Origin: Fictibacillus phosphorivorans
Lineage (GTDB): Bacteria > Bacillota > Bacilli > Bacillales > Fictibacillaceae
Reading direction: 5' to 3'
Length of the DNA stretch: 64,000 nt
Assembly: GCF_001629705.1 (NCBI RefSeq)
Contig: NZ_CP015378.1
Coordinates: forward strand, 3,286,001 to 3,350,000
Within the stretch, counting starts at the first letter, position 1. Every line of letters starts with the position of its first letter. The translations under genes and the position numbers were made by a program. The notes under the pieces were generated by a model. It made no database searches. It was not told the DNA's origin and saw only the letters and a program-made list of their open reading frames with translations. This document shows, in pieces, positions 50,570 to 62,383 of this stretch.

Positions 50570-51206
50570 TGGTGGAGACGGTGGGACATGTTATTCCATG
50601 CTTTCGTCATGGCACTGACTATATCTTGAACCTGAAGAATCAGGTTCTTCGGCGTATTATACGAAATATAAATTTACTTGATTCCAAGCAGACATTTCGT
50701 ATCCTAGTACTACCAAAAATGGCAGCCTATAAGTCGATACACGGCTGTTGGATTACTCCACATACCGCTCGGCATTGCCTTGCAACGATAAATGTTGGTT
50801 AGGTTTCACCGATAAAGCCGAATTATCACTTATGTGTTACCACATAAGGCGACTAAATATTAATCGAACCCACGTCCAAAGATATTGGCACTTAAGCTTC
50901 TACGAGTGTAGTCGGTTCATTCGCGTTTCGCGGATCCGTCTGCCAGCCGACAGGCGCCTGGACCGCTAGCCTGATTATTCTCTTCCTTCGTCCTCAGGCG
51001 GAGGACAACCGGCGTAGCCCACTAAGAGTGAGTCCCTTACCCTACCACATGGGCGATGGAGGGAGGAACAGCTAAAGTGCTATTACGCAGCTAAAGCTAA
51101 GTTGTTGTTTTGTTTGCCAGTTATTGGCTGTGGCGTTTTAACGAGGCCGACCCCCTCGACTCGCAACTTAAGCTCAAACTACCCCTGTCGAATCCGTAAC
51201 GTCCCC
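50570..51206 (-). ncRNA. ssrA: tmRNA (ssrA), interrupted by a group I-like intron
   Basis: On the minus strand the 5' end reads GGGGACGTTACGGATTCGAC and the 3' end ACCGTCTCCACCA, which form the alanyl acceptor stem. The tag frame at 51118-51083 encodes GKQNNNLALAA then TAA, a Bacillus-like degradation tag. The gene spans 637 bases, but the T-loop is split: GTGGGTTCGAT at 50873-50863 and TCCCAC at 50586-50581 are 276 bases apart. Removing the insert leaves 361 nt, close to the 363 nt that I recall for B. subtilis tmRNA, and restores a normal T arm. tmRNA with SmpB rescues stalled ribosomes. The gene lies downstream of smpB but has its own promoter. Confidence 0.95.
50587..50862 (-). other. Group I self-splicing intron in the tmRNA T-loop
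   Basis: The insert has the expected signals, read on the minus strand. The 5' exon ends in U (CGAT) and the intron ends in G (AACATG). Intron GTCG (50853-50850) pairs with exon CGAT through a U-G wobble at the splice site (P1). A perfect P2 hairpin CTTATGTG-GTAA-CACATAAG has a GNRA loop. The S element AAGATATAGTC (50627-50617) can form P7 with GACTTATA upstream. A P8-like hairpin AACCTGA-TTCT-TCAGGTT stands just before S, and a P9-like hairpin with a GAAA loop follows it. No endonuclease gene fits in 276 bases. I recall reports of group I introns in tmRNA T-loops of some Firmicutes. Confidence 0.88.
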
Positions 51207-51290
51207 ATATAAAATGGTAAGCAAAAACTTAATTCTGCGGAACCTCGGAAAGAGATAAAAGCTCAATCGCTTCTATACACTTGTGTACTC

Positions 51291-51319
51291 AGTATAACAT
51301 TTTTGCTTCATCTTCTCAA
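51291..51319 (-). promoter_or_regulatory. Sigma-A promoter of ssrA
   Basis: On the minus strand, TTGAGA (51314-51319), a 17-base spacer and TATACT (51291-51296). Transcription would start about 78 bases before the mature 5' end, leaving a leader for RNase P to remove. Confidence 0.75.
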
Positions 51320-51345
51320 TTGTAACATCCTGTAAAAGGAACCAA

Positions 51346-51813
51346 TTAAGCTTTTTGGCGATCTCGGAATGCACGCTCGATCTCTCGCTTTGCATCCTTT
51401 TTCTTCAGATCGTCACGCTTGTCGTAATGCTTTTTCCCTTTTGCAAGTCCAATCAAAAGCTTCGCAAAACCATTCTTTAAATACATTTTCAAAGGAACGA
51501 TAGAGTAACCTTGTTCTTTGGTTGCACCTAATAGCTTGTTGATCTCTTTGCGGTGTAAAAGCAGCTTGCGCGTACGAAGTGGATCATGGTTGTACCGGTT
51601 TCCTTGCTCGTATGTGCTGATGTGCATGTTGTGTAGAAACAACTCGCCATTTTGCACACGTGCAAAGGAATCTTTTAAATTTGCCCTGCCTGCGCGAATG
51701 GATTTGATCTCCGTGCCCTGAAGGACAATTCCTGCTTCAAATGTTTCTTCGACGTGGTAATCGTGCCGCGCTTTCTTATTCTGTGCGACTACTTTCCCTT
51801 CTCCTTTTGGCAT
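51346..51813 (-). CDS. smpB: SsrA-binding protein SmpB
   Basis: This 155-residue protein has the SmpB OB-fold: [65 protein letters not shown] and [23 protein letters not shown] blocks. A basic C-terminal tail enters the mRNA channel. It binds tmRNA and is required for trans-translation. ATG at 51813 is chosen, because GGGGAGG lies 12 bases before it; a GTG at 51834 overlaps that same RBS. It sits between rnr and ssrA, the usual order in bacilli. Confidence 0.97.
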   Translation of the reverse strand: MPKGEGKVVAQNKKARHDYHVEETFEAGIVLQGTEIKSIRAGRANLKDSFARVQNGELFLHNMHISTYEQGNRYNHDPLRTRKLLLHRKEINKLLGATKEQGYSIVPLKMYLKNGFAKLLIGLAKGKKHYDKRDDLKKKDAKREIERAFRDRQKA

Positions 51814-51873
51814 GTAAAACTCAATCCTCCCCACAGCAAGTGAAGTTTAATTATAGCAATATGGTCAAATAAC

Positions 51874-51905
51874 GTCAAGGTTCACCACCGAGGATGAACC
51901 TTGAC
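51874..51905 (-). terminator. Hairpin between rnr and smpB
   Basis: Perfect 11-bp arms GTCAAGGTTCA / TGAACCTTGAC at 51874-51884 and 51895-51905. On the minus strand it is followed by GTTATTTG, not a clean T run, so it may be an attenuator, a processing site or a weak terminator. Confidence 0.5.
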
Positions 51906-51916
51906 TAACTTGCTCA

Positions 51917-54235
51917 TTATTTCTTCTTTTTCTTGCCTTTTTTCTTAGCTACTGGTTTATAGAAAGGCTTCTTCTTCCCTTTCTTTGAATCTTGAGGTCC
52001 GCTGGAACGCTCTGATTCACTTGTGCGGTTCTTGCTTCTTCTTCCTCGTCCGCGTTTTGGTGTATCTCCAATATCGATGACTTTTTGGCGATCTTTAAAG
52101 CGTTTACGAGGTGTTCCTTTCATTCCGACGATTTCAAAATCGATCGCGCGCTCATCTACATTTACGTTCGCAACTCGAATGGAAATCTCATCACCGATTC
52201 GGAAAACGTTACCTGTTCGCTCACCGATCATCGCCATAAACTTCTCATCGAATCGATAGTAGTCGTCTGTTAGGTAGCTAACGTGTACGAGTCCTTCAAT
52301 CGTGTTTGGAAGTTCAACGAACAATCCAAAGTTCGTTACAGAGCTGATCACGCCGTCAAACTCTTCGCCTATCTTATCAAGCATGAACTGTGATTTTTTA
52401 AGCTCATCTGTTTCACGTTCCGCATCAACAGCACGGCGTTCCATTGCTGATGAATGCTTAGCGATCCCAGGAAGTTCTGCTTTCCAATGACTGACTGTTT
52501 TTGGTCCTGTGTCTTTTTTAAACAGATACATACGGATGAGGCGATGTACGATCAAGTCTGGATAACGGCGGATCGGTGACGTGAAATGCGTGTAGAATTC
52601 AGTCGCCAAGCCATAGTGACCAAGTGACATATGATCGTACTTCGCTTGCTTCATGGAACGAAGCATGATTTTGCTAATTACCATTTCCTCAGGCTCGCCT
52701 TTTACCGTCTCCAAAAGCTGTTGCAGGCTGCGCGGGTGAATATCGCTTGCAGTCCCTTTTAACGCATAACCAAACATACCGATGAACTCTAAGAAACGTT
52801 CTAATTTGCCCTCATCAGGGTCTTCATGAATTCGGTACATGAAAGGAAGTTCGAGTTCATGGAAATGCTGTGCAACGGTTTCGTTGGCACATAGCATAAA
52901 TTCTTCAATCAGTTTTTCTGCAACCGATCTCTCGCGAAGAACAACATCTTGTGGGTCGCTGTTTTCGTCTACGAGTACTTTTGCTTCAGAGAAATCGAAG
53001 TCAATCGCCCCGCGTGCAAAACGTTTTTTGCGAAGAATTTCTGCAAGCTCTCCCATTAACTTAAAGAAAGGGATGAGTGACTCGTATTTCTTGTTAACCG
53101 CTTCGTCTTCATCCTGTAAGATTTTACGAACATCTGTATAAGTCATTCGCTCTGTTGTTTTGATCACACTCGGGAAGATTTCGTGTTTAATGACTTCTCC
53201 ATCGTGGTTGATCTCCATCTCACATGAAATCGTTAAGCGATCAACTTTCGGGTTCAATGAACAGATTCCGTTTGATAGACGATGTGGAATCATCGGGATT
53301 ACACGATCGACTAAGTACACACTCGTACCACGCTCTTGCGCTTCTTTATCGATTGGAGAATCTTCAGTTACATAGTGCGTAACATCTGCGATATGTACGC
53401 CAAGCTTATAATGGCCGTTTGGCAGCTTGATAACATGAACCGCATCATCCAAGTCTTTCGCGTCCGCTCCATCAATCGTTACAATGGTTTCGTTACGAAG
53501 ATCACGACGTCCTTCAATATCTTTCGGGTCGATCTCATCTGGCGTATTATGAGCTTGCTCAAGTGCTTCAACAGGAAACTCTCTTGGCAGTCCATGTTTG
53601 AAGATAACAGAGATAATATCTACACCTGGATCGTACTTATGCCCGATGATGTGAATGATCTCTCCTTCAGCACTGTTTCTACCCTCAGGATATTTTGTGA
53701 TCTTCACTAGTACCTTATGTCCTTCTACAGCGCCGTTAACGCCGTCTGCAGGAATAAAGATATCATTCGGGATCCGTTTATCATCAGCCACAACAAAACC
53801 GAATTTACGGCTTTCCTGGAACGTTCCGACGACCTCTGTAACGCCTCGTTCTAAAATACGAATGATCGTACCTTCTGGACGTGATCCTGACGATGTTTGG
53901 TTGAGGCGCACAAGAACCGTGTCTCCGCTCATCGCACCATTCATATCAGATTGTGAGATGTACACATCTTTTTGTTCAGACTCTTCCGGGATAAGGAATG
54001 CAAAGCCTTTCGCATGCCCTTGAACGCGGCCTTTAATCAGGCTCATCTTTTCAGGTAATCCATAACGGTTCGTACGTGTTCGAACGACTGATCCTTCATC
54101 TTCTAATTCGTTAAGTGTTAAAACCAGTTTCTTGAAAGCTTCAGCGTCAGGAAGTTGAAGAGCTTCTTCAATCTCTGTTACTGTCATCGGTTTTTCCGAT
54201 TCTTTCATGAGCTGGAGTATTTGCAGTTTATCCAA
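51917..54235 (-). CDS. rnr: Ribonuclease R
   Basis: The protein has 772 residues. An N-terminal helix-turn-helix domain (about 1-65) is followed by two cold-shock domains (about 70-215) and the RNB catalytic domain (about 250-575: [14 protein letters not shown] with the metal Asp cluster, [15 protein letters not shown]). Next comes an S1 domain (about 625-710: [20 protein letters not shown]), then a long Lys-rich tail. RNase R is a 3'-5' exonuclease that degrades structured RNA and works with tmRNA-SmpB on faulty mRNAs, matching its place upstream of smpB and ssrA. The start is TTG, preceded by AAAGGAGG. Confidence 0.97.
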   Translation of the reverse strand: MDKLQILQLMKESEKPMTVTEIEEALQLPDAEAFKKLVLTLNELEDEGSVVRTRTNRYGLPEKMSLIKGRVQGHAKGFAFLIPEESEQKDVYISQSDMNGAMSGDTVLVRLNQTSSGSRPEGTIIRILERGVTEVVGTFQESRKFGFVVADDKRIPNDIFIPADGVNGAVEGHKVLVKITKYPEGRNSAEGEIIHIIGHKYDPGVDIISVIFKHGLPREFPVEALEQAHNTPDEIDPKDIEGRRDLRNETIVTIDGADAKDLDDAVHVIKLPNGHYKLGVHIADVTHYVTEDSPIDKEAQERGTSVYLVDRVIPMIPHRLSNGICSLNPKVDRLTISCEMEINHDGEVIKHEIFPSVIKTTERMTYTDVRKILQDEDEAVNKKYESLIPFFKLMGELAEILRKKRFARGAIDFDFSEAKVLVDENSDPQDVVLRERSVAEKLIEEFMLCANETVAQHFHELELPFMYRIHEDPDEGKLERFLEFIGMFGYALKGTASDIHPRSLQQLLETVKGEPEEMVISKIMLRSMKQAKYDHMSLGHYGLATEFYTHFTSPIRRYPDLIVHRLIRMYLFKKDTGPKTVSHWKAELPGIAKHSSAMERRAVDAERETDELKKSQFMLDKIGEEFDGVISSVTNFGLFVELPNTIEGLVHVSYLTDDYYRFDEKFMAMIGERTGNVFRIGDEISIRVANVNVDERAIDFEIVGMKGTPRKRFKDRQKVIDIGDTPKRGRGRRSKNRTSESERSSGPQDSKKGKKKPFYKPVAKKKGKKKKK

Positions 54236-54266
54236 AAACTGACCTCCTTTTTAAGGAAAAAAGGTT

Positions 54267-55013
54267 CTATTCTGACCAATCAAGGTCTTCTAAGAAAGCA
54301 TAAACATCTTCATGCAGCTGTTCTTTTTCCTTGTCTAATGTAATAACGTGTGATGAGTTTTCATACCATTTCAGGTCTTTCTTATCACTTTCTACTTCTT
54401 CATAGATAATATTTGCAGAGTCTGTGTTAATCATTTCATCATTTCTAGCCTGCACAACAAACGTAGGTGCGTATACGAGATCTACCGAATTTCTTACACT
54501 TTGAATAAGATCTTGAAGAGCTTTTAACGTGTTCATCGGTGTTTTTTTGAATTCTTCCATCTCTTCTTGAATCTGTTCTGCTGTTTTCTGTTCTCGCTTT
54601 TTATATTCTTCAGCGTACGCACAAACCCCTTTATACATCACTTCTTCACTCTTGATGGACATGGGTGCGCACATCGGAATAACAGCTTTTACAGGATGTT
54701 CTGTGGCCAGTTTCAATGAGAAGACCCCACCTAATGAAAGACCACACACGGCAATCTCGTCGTAGCCTTTTTCTTTTAGATGATTGTAGCCGCCAATCAC
54801 ATCTTCCCACCAGTCTTCGGGTCCTGTGTGTACTAATTCTTCAGGAGGAACGGCATGCCCTTTATACTGAGGCGCGTGACATGTATAGCCTTTCTTCTGC
54901 AGAAATCTCCCCATCATTCGTACATCGGCTGAACTGCCTGTGAACCCATGTAACATTAAGACTGCCCGCTTTCCTCCTTCAAAGAAAAACGGTTTTGGTG
55001 CTGCGATTTTCAT
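54267..55013 (-). CDS. est: Carboxylesterase (Est30/YvaK type alpha/beta hydrolase)
   Basis: This 248-residue alpha/beta hydrolase has the oxyanion strand [15 protein letters not shown] and the nucleophile elbow GLSLGG (Ser about 94). An acid Asp lies in ARNDEMIN (about 193), and the base His in NSSHVITLD (about 223), all at the positions of Est30. These enzymes hydrolyse short-chain esters. The gene is directly upstream of rnr, as in other bacilli (secG-est-rnr-smpB). GGAGAGG lies 5 bases before the ATG. It is a paralogue of the next gene upstream. Confidence 0.93.
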   Translation of the reverse strand: MKIAAPKPFFFEGGKRAVLMLHGFTGSSADVRMMGRFLQKKGYTCHAPQYKGHAVPPEELVHTGPEDWWEDVIGGYNHLKEKGYDEIAVCGLSLGGVFSLKLATEHPVKAVIPMCAPMSIKSEEVMYKGVCAYAEEYKKREQKTAEQIQEEMEEFKKTPMNTLKALQDLIQSVRNSVDLVYAPTFVVQARNDEMINTDSANIIYEEVESDKKDLKWYENSSHVITLDKEKEQLHEDVYAFLEDLDWSE

Positions 55014-55025
55014 GTTGTACCTCTC

Positions 55026-55715
55026 CTATTCATTCGTTAAAAATTCATAAACTTCTTGAATTAGTTCTTCTTTCTCTACATCATGACAGATCATGTGCTT
55101 TGATTCTTTAAAATAACAAAGACGCTTATTAGATGCTGAGATCGCTTTATATAGATATTCAGCACTTCTTCTCGGAACAAGTCCGTCACATTCGCCTTGA
55201 ACGATTAGAGTGGGTGCTGAGACTTGTGAGAATTCAGGTTTGATCATCCTTACAAGCTTCTGAAACTCTCTCGTTGCACTGAAAGGTGTATCAAGAAACT
55301 TTTTTCGATACCTTTTATATAATTCATGATCTCTTAGTTGACCGTTCAGACCAGAGACCATCATATTGGCAATATCTTTAATCATTTGTGCAGGGTTAAG
55401 ATAGTACGCACTCGCGTTCAATAGAATTAGTTTGTCGCACCCGTATTTGGAAGCAAGATAACCCGCGATCATGCCGCCCATTGAGAAGCCGACAATATAG
55501 ATCAGTTCAACCTTTTCGCGGAGCTCCAAATAAGCATTTTCAGCTTCTTGAAGCCATTCTATATGTGTTCTACCTCTTAATGAGAGCTCAGTTCCGTGGC
55601 CAGGATAAGTGGGCACAGATAACAACCAGTCTGTATGCTTCTCTAGATATTCTGTAATTGGCTCGATCTCATAAGGTCCACCAGTGAACCCATGCAAACA
55701 AAGACACCCGATCAT
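55026..55715 (-). CDS. Alpha/beta hydrolase (second esterase-like paralogue)
   Basis: This 229-residue protein has the same fold as its neighbour: CLCLHGFTGGPYEIEPI, nucleophile elbow GFSMGG (Ser about 75), an Asp in QGECDGLVP and a His in ESKHMICHD. It is smaller and diverged, with a different cap region, so it is an old rather than recent duplication. Substrate unknown. It lies between secG and est, 12 bases before est, and is probably co-transcribed. AAAGGTGG precedes the ATG. Confidence 0.88.
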   Translation of the reverse strand: MIGCLCLHGFTGGPYEIEPITEYLEKHTDWLLSVPTYPGHGTELSLRGRTHIEWLQEAENAYLELREKVELIYIVGFSMGGMIAGYLASKYGCDKLILLNASAYYLNPAQMIKDIANMMVSGLNGQLRDHELYKRYRKKFLDTPFSATREFQKLVRMIKPEFSQVSAPTLIVQGECDGLVPRRSAEYLYKAISASNKRLCYFKESKHMICHDVEKEELIQEVYEFLTNE

Positions 55716-55809
55716 GCTACCACCTTTTTTGTCTATAGGTTACCCTTTTATCCTCGTAACAAATCATATCACAACCACTCTCATAAAGGTTATGCCGCGT
55801 TTCTATAGA

Positions 55810-55852
55810 CTAAAAAAACAACAAGCGGCATTCACCACTTGTTGTTTTTGAC
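55810..55852. terminator. Terminator between secG and the esterase pair
   Basis: AAAACAACAAG / CTTGTTGTTTT with an A-run on one side and T-run on the other. On the minus strand it closes the secG transcript, at least partially. Confidence 0.8.
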
Positions 55853-55858
55853 TGCTCT

Positions 55859-56098
55859 TTAGTTCATCGGAATAAAGTATGCTACTGAAATCGTTAGAAT
55901 GAAGAACAACACTGCAAGAATGATCGTTAACTTACTTAGCAATGCGTCGATTCCACGTGCTTTTTGTTTACCAAAAAGCTGTTCAGCTCCACCAGTAATC
56001 GCACCTGATAATCCTGCCGAACGACCTGATTGAAGAACAACGACAACGATTAATGCGACTGATACTAAAATAAGAAGGATTTTTGCTGCTGTTAGCAT
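55859..56098 (-). CDS. secG: Preprotein translocase subunit SecG
   Basis: This 79-residue membrane protein has two helices (about 4-22 and 55-76) flanking the conserved loop [15 protein letters not shown] and [14 protein letters not shown]. SecG joins SecYE to help SecA-driven export. GGAGGTG lies 9 bases before the ATG. The gene order secG-esterase-rnr-smpB-ssrA is the conserved bacillar arrangement. Confidence 0.96.
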   Translation of the reverse strand: MLTAAKILLILVSVALIVVVVLQSGRSAGLSGAITGGAEQLFGKQKARGIDALLSKLTIILAVLFFILTISVAYFIPMN

Positions 56099-56187
56099 GT
56101 ATGTTACACCTCCACCGTTCCACGTTACATTACCCTAAATGTACCATAACTTGAAGGGACGAGGCAAAGTTTTTTTCAGAACCTTCA

Positions 56188-56520
56188 TTAATTTGTTCCT
56201 GAATAGTTGATATCAAATTCTTTATGAAAAATATAGAGACGAACCGCTCTAATGACATTCAGTCTTTTGTTTAACATCCCTACTACTTGAACGGTAGCTC
56301 CTGGCTGGACGGCTTCGTCTGGCGCGATATCAAGCGTCTTGTCTCCATCGAGCAGCTCTGTTTGAGCATCCAGTTTTACTTTCATCAATGTTTTTTTATG
56401 AGAGATGGTAAATACTTGGCCATTGGTTTCTTTTACTTTTCCAATAAAGCTGATCGGATTCAATTTTTCTAGTTTGCTTTCTGCACCATCCGAAGATTCT
56501 TGTTTAAGTGGTTGCATCAT
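56188..56520 (-). CDS. Small conserved-looking protein of unknown function
   Basis: This protein of about 110 residues has no signal peptide or membrane helix. A short acidic N-terminus (QESSDGAESKLEKLN) is followed by a beta-rich part (FIGKVKETNGQVFTISHKKTLMKVKLD, then PGATVQVVGMLNKR) that looks like a small OB- or SH3-type barrel. I do not recognise the family. ATG at 56520 follows GAGGGGA; another ATG two codons earlier overlaps that RBS. It lies between secG and another small gene, all on the minus strand. Good RBS, protein-like codon use and a plausible fold support it as a real gene. Confidence 0.6.
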   Translation of the reverse strand: MMQPLKQESSDGAESKLEKLNPISFIGKVKETNGQVFTISHKKTLMKVKLDAQTELLDGDKTLDIAPDEAVQPGATVQVVGMLNKRLNVIRAVRLYIFHKEFDINYSGTN

Positions 56521-56571
56521 AAACATCCCCTCTTCGTAATTATGGGGACATCCCCCATTTTCATTTTACTG

Positions 56572-56826
56572 TTACTTGTTGAGTTTTATGTCTGTTTCTA
56601 GTGGTGTGTCTTTTTTTGACGAGTAGTAGTTATCATTGAAAATGGATTTTTTGATTACAACATCTTCATAGGTCTCAGATCTCAAACGAGCTTTCTCACC
56701 ATTTGTTATCTGCAGGTCATAGGTCCGTATATACAAAATCGTAAATAATAGAATGATAAATGCACGGATTAATCGAAATCGAAAAGATCTTCCCCTACGA
56801 TCCCGTCTAGTTTCCTCTACCCTCAT
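56572..56826 (-). CDS. Small single-pass membrane protein of unknown function
   Basis: This protein of about 84 residues has a strongly basic N-terminus (ETRRDRRGRSFRFRLIR), one membrane helix (about 21-36, AFIILLFTILYIRTY) and a charged outside tail ending in DIKLNK. By charge the N-terminus faces the cytoplasm. No family is recognised. The ATG at 56826 has only a modest GGTGAAG motif; an in-frame TTG at 56859 is an alternative. It may be co-transcribed with the next small gene (51-base gap). Confidence 0.5.
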   Translation of the reverse strand: MRVEETRRDRRGRSFRFRLIRAFIILLFTILYIRTYDLQITNGEKARLRSETYEDVVIKKSIFNDNYYSSKKDTPLETDIKLNK

Positions 56827-56988
56827 TTTTTCTTCACCACACCTATTTAAAAGAAACAACTAAATTAAAAGGAGTTTTTTCCTTTTATTTAATTTACTCT
56901 CTTTTTGTCTAGTCTAAAATGGATTTATCATGACTCTTTCCTCATACGAAAATGATAAGGTTCAGATAATTCCGCGGGTTTTTTTATA

Positions 56989-57028
56989 ATAAAAAAAGTC
57001 TATCAGAACGATTGTGTTCTAACAGACT
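56989..57028 (-). terminator. Terminator of the FHA regulator gene
   Basis: On the minus strand, AGTCTGTTAGAAC / GTTCTGATAGACT with a 6-base loop (one mismatch) is followed by seven T. Confidence 0.85.
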
Positions 57029-57045
57029 CTAGGGAGTATTCCTAT

Positions 57046-57750
57046 TTAATTAATTTGCAGCATGTATCCATATCGGGGAACGGTAACGATCGAATCGCCG
57101 TATGGACCAAGCTTCTTTCTGAGACGGTAGACAAGTGCATTGATCTCATCGTTTCCAACGTCAGGGATGTCGTTCGAACCAGCGACCATTCTCTCTGGCC
57201 ATATTTGAATCTTTATTTCGTCACTGCTGACAGCCTGATTCTTTTTGCGATACAAAAATACTAGAAGATCGGTGTGTTTTCCTGACAGAAATAATGGCTC
57301 ACCATCAATCGAGATCTGGCGGCGTTCAGGAATGATATGCAACCCACTCGTAATTTGTGACTCTGCAGGTTGAATGGGTGAAGTGAACTCCATCGTAAGG
57401 TCCGATTGATCTTCTTGAGTGTTCAGATAGGTTAAAAGAATAACTCCCTTTGCCAAGCTGATTACATCTCCAGATTGAAGCTGTTTCGGCATATGTGGCT
57501 CGAGAAGCTGATTATTGAGCGCCGTTCCGTGCTTTGAATCTAAATCTCGAATAAAAGTAACCCCGTCTTGCATGTAAATCTCAGCATGCTTTCGGGAAAC
57601 GTATGGACTTATAAATGACACATCTGTTTCGTTCGTTTGAGAAGAACGGCCGAAGACGAGTGCTTCTCCTTCAGGTTTCAATGGCATGAGGCTCCCTGTG
57701 TCATAAGGATCCCCCGCTTCAATGCGTATGTATAAACTATCATTCATCAA
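57046..57750 (-). CDS. FHA-domain winged-helix regulator
   Basis: The protein has 234 residues. An FHA domain (about 5-110) shows the phosphothreonine-binding residues in LVFGRSSQTN, YVSRKHAEI and DLDSKHGTALNN. A C-terminal OmpR/PhoB-type winged helix (about 135-234) reads LFLSGKHTDLLVFLYRKKNQAVSSDEI, ending in VPRYGYMLQI. The fusion suggests a DNA-binding protein whose activity or partner choice responds to Ser/Thr phosphorylation instead of a receiver Asp. The kinase is unknown and none is in the window. GGGGG lies upstream of the ATG. It is monocistronic, beside a tandem repeat array. Confidence 0.82.
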   Translation of the reverse strand: MMNDSLYIRIEAGDPYDTGSLMPLKPEGEALVFGRSSQTNETDVSFISPYVSRKHAEIYMQDGVTFIRDLDSKHGTALNNQLLEPHMPKQLQSGDVISLAKGVILLTYLNTQEDQSDLTMEFTSPIQPAESQITSGLHIIPERRQISIDGEPLFLSGKHTDLLVFLYRKKNQAVSSDEIKIQIWPERMVAGSNDIPDVGNDEINALVYRLRKKLGPYGDSIVTVPRYGYMLQIN

Positions 57751-58276
57751 AAATTCCCCCGTACATCAAGCAGTACTTGTTATAAGCATTTTAAATGATT
57801 TTCTTTAAAAATAGAAGGATTATGAGGCATTGTGAGAAATTCGTTTAGAGCTGTGCTGGATATTTGGTGATTAATAAACTTTTTAGGTTCGTGAATGATT
57901 GCAGTGACAATGAAATTCTGAGAAGATTCGTGAAGTTCTGGAATCGCTCACAAAGTCTTGGAATCGCTCATAAAATTCTCGAATCGCTCACATATTCCTG
58001 GAATCGCTCATAAAACTCTCGAATCGCTCACAAAGTCTTGGAATCGCTCATAAAACTCTCGAATCGCTCTCAAATTCCTGGAATCGCTCATAAAACTTTC
58101 GAATCGCTCACAAAATTCTAGAATCGCTCACAACCCCCATGAAAACACTATATGTATTTAATTCTGAAATCCTTTAAGCAAAAAAGACAAGCCATATTAC
58201 CTATCTTTCTCTTTTTAGGTATAGGACAACCCTGCTTTTACGAATCTTAAAGGTAACACGATTGGAGGGATCAAAG
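57751..58276. other. Long intergenic region with tandem repeat and toxin leader
   Basis: The 20-bp tandem array fills 57941-58133. The stretch 58180-58276 is the likely 5' leader of the holin-like toxin gene; CCTATC and AGGTATAGG blocks around 58199-58226 can pair. The rest shows nothing recognised. Confidence 0.55.
57941..58133. repeat. 20-bp tandem repeat, nearly ten units
   Basis: Units begin with GAATCGCTC at 57941, 57961, 57981, 58001, 58021, 58041, 58061, 58081, 58101 and 58121 (last one cut short), with no change in period. Units alternate between a form ending in TCTTG/TCCTG and one ending in CTC/TTC, so a 40-bp higher-order period is visible. A decayed unit may precede the array at 57921. 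Confidence 0.92.
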
Positions 58277-58363
58277 ATGACTGTTTTTGAAACGATGTCG
58301 CTCATGATCAGTTTCTCAATGCTCATTGTTACTATCCTTCACTCTAACAATCGCTCTCGATAA
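58277..58363 (+). CDS. Holin-like small hydrophobic toxin
   Basis: A 28-codon gene encodes MTVFETMSLMISFSMLIVTI followed by LHSNNRSR: one membrane helix and a short basic tail. This pattern matches the putative holin-like toxin family (Hol_Tox type), many members of which are type I toxins held off by antisense RNA. GGAGGG lies 7 bases before the ATG. A strong terminator follows at once. No antisense promoter could be identified by eye on the other strand. The neighbours are the FHA regulator and eno, facing away and toward it respectively. Confidence 0.75.
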   Translation: MTVFETMSLMISFSMLIVTILHSNNRSR

Positions 58364-58395
58364 GCAGCAGAGTTGGCTTAAACCCCTTTTAAATG

Positions 58396-58452
58396 AAGAC
58401 AGCCCCCGGATCAGCGCTTTTAGTGCTTAATCCGGGGGCTTGTCTTTTTCAC
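58396..58452 (+). terminator. Terminator of the holin-like toxin gene
   Basis: A long stem built on AGCCCCCGGAT / ATCCGGGGGCT (with GACA/TGTC extension and AGC/GCT inside) is followed by TTGTCTTTTTC. Confidence 0.88.
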
Positions 58453-58497
58453 AAAGACAAAATGGCGAGTTTGTCTTTGTTTGGGGTCAGACCCCAA
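58451..58497 (-). terminator. Hairpins after eno
   Basis: Directly after the eno stop comes the 17-bp palindrome TTGGGGTCAGACCCCAA (58481-58497). Then perfect 11-bp arms ACAAAGACAAA / TTTGTCTTTGT (58451-58461 and 58470-58480) follow. T runs are poor, so termination may rely on the two hairpins together with the one beyond. Confidence 0.55.
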
Positions 58498-59805
<1,308 letters not shown>

Positions 59806-59885
59806 TTAAAAGAAAATGTAATTTGAGAATAAGTCATTTCTGGCATGATGTACAAGAGTCTCTGTACATATTCCGTAAAAGAAAC

Positions 59886-62185
<2,300 letters not shown>

Positions 62186-62242
62186 TTAAAAGTGTTTCTT
62201 TTAGGGTAGTGCTAAATGTCATCAATTTGCTTCTTTGACAAG

Positions 62243-62369
62243 TTGATTGGAGTGGAAGGTGTGAGACTCCTGCGGGACAGGCCGGCAGGTGAGACACTTA
62301 TACGTGAAACGTACGAATGTGGCTCACCGCCTGCCCCGCGGAAAGCGAAGCACCTGGAGCGGAAATCAA
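62243..62369. repeat. Dispersed TTGATT-ended repeat element, copy 4, inside the glycolytic cluster
   Basis: This 127-bp copy begins TTGATTGGAGTGGAAGG and ends GAGCGGAAATCAA, with the internal blocks GAGACTCCTGCGGGA, ACGTACGAATGTGGCTC and CGCCTGCCCCGCGGAAAGC shared with copies 1 and 3. It ends 14 bases from the pgk stop codon and starts 69 bases upstream of tpiA. Confidence 0.88.
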
Positions 62370-62383
62370 CCGCCCACATAAGC

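Noticed and set aside
50367..50969. Overlapping plus-strand open frames across the tmRNA 3' region and its intron
   Set aside because: They lie antisense to a clearly recognisable tmRNA and intron, have no RBS and give no family-like protein.
57941..58133. CRISPR array
   Set aside because: Units are head-to-tail with no spacers between them, the period is only 20 bp, and no cas genes are near.
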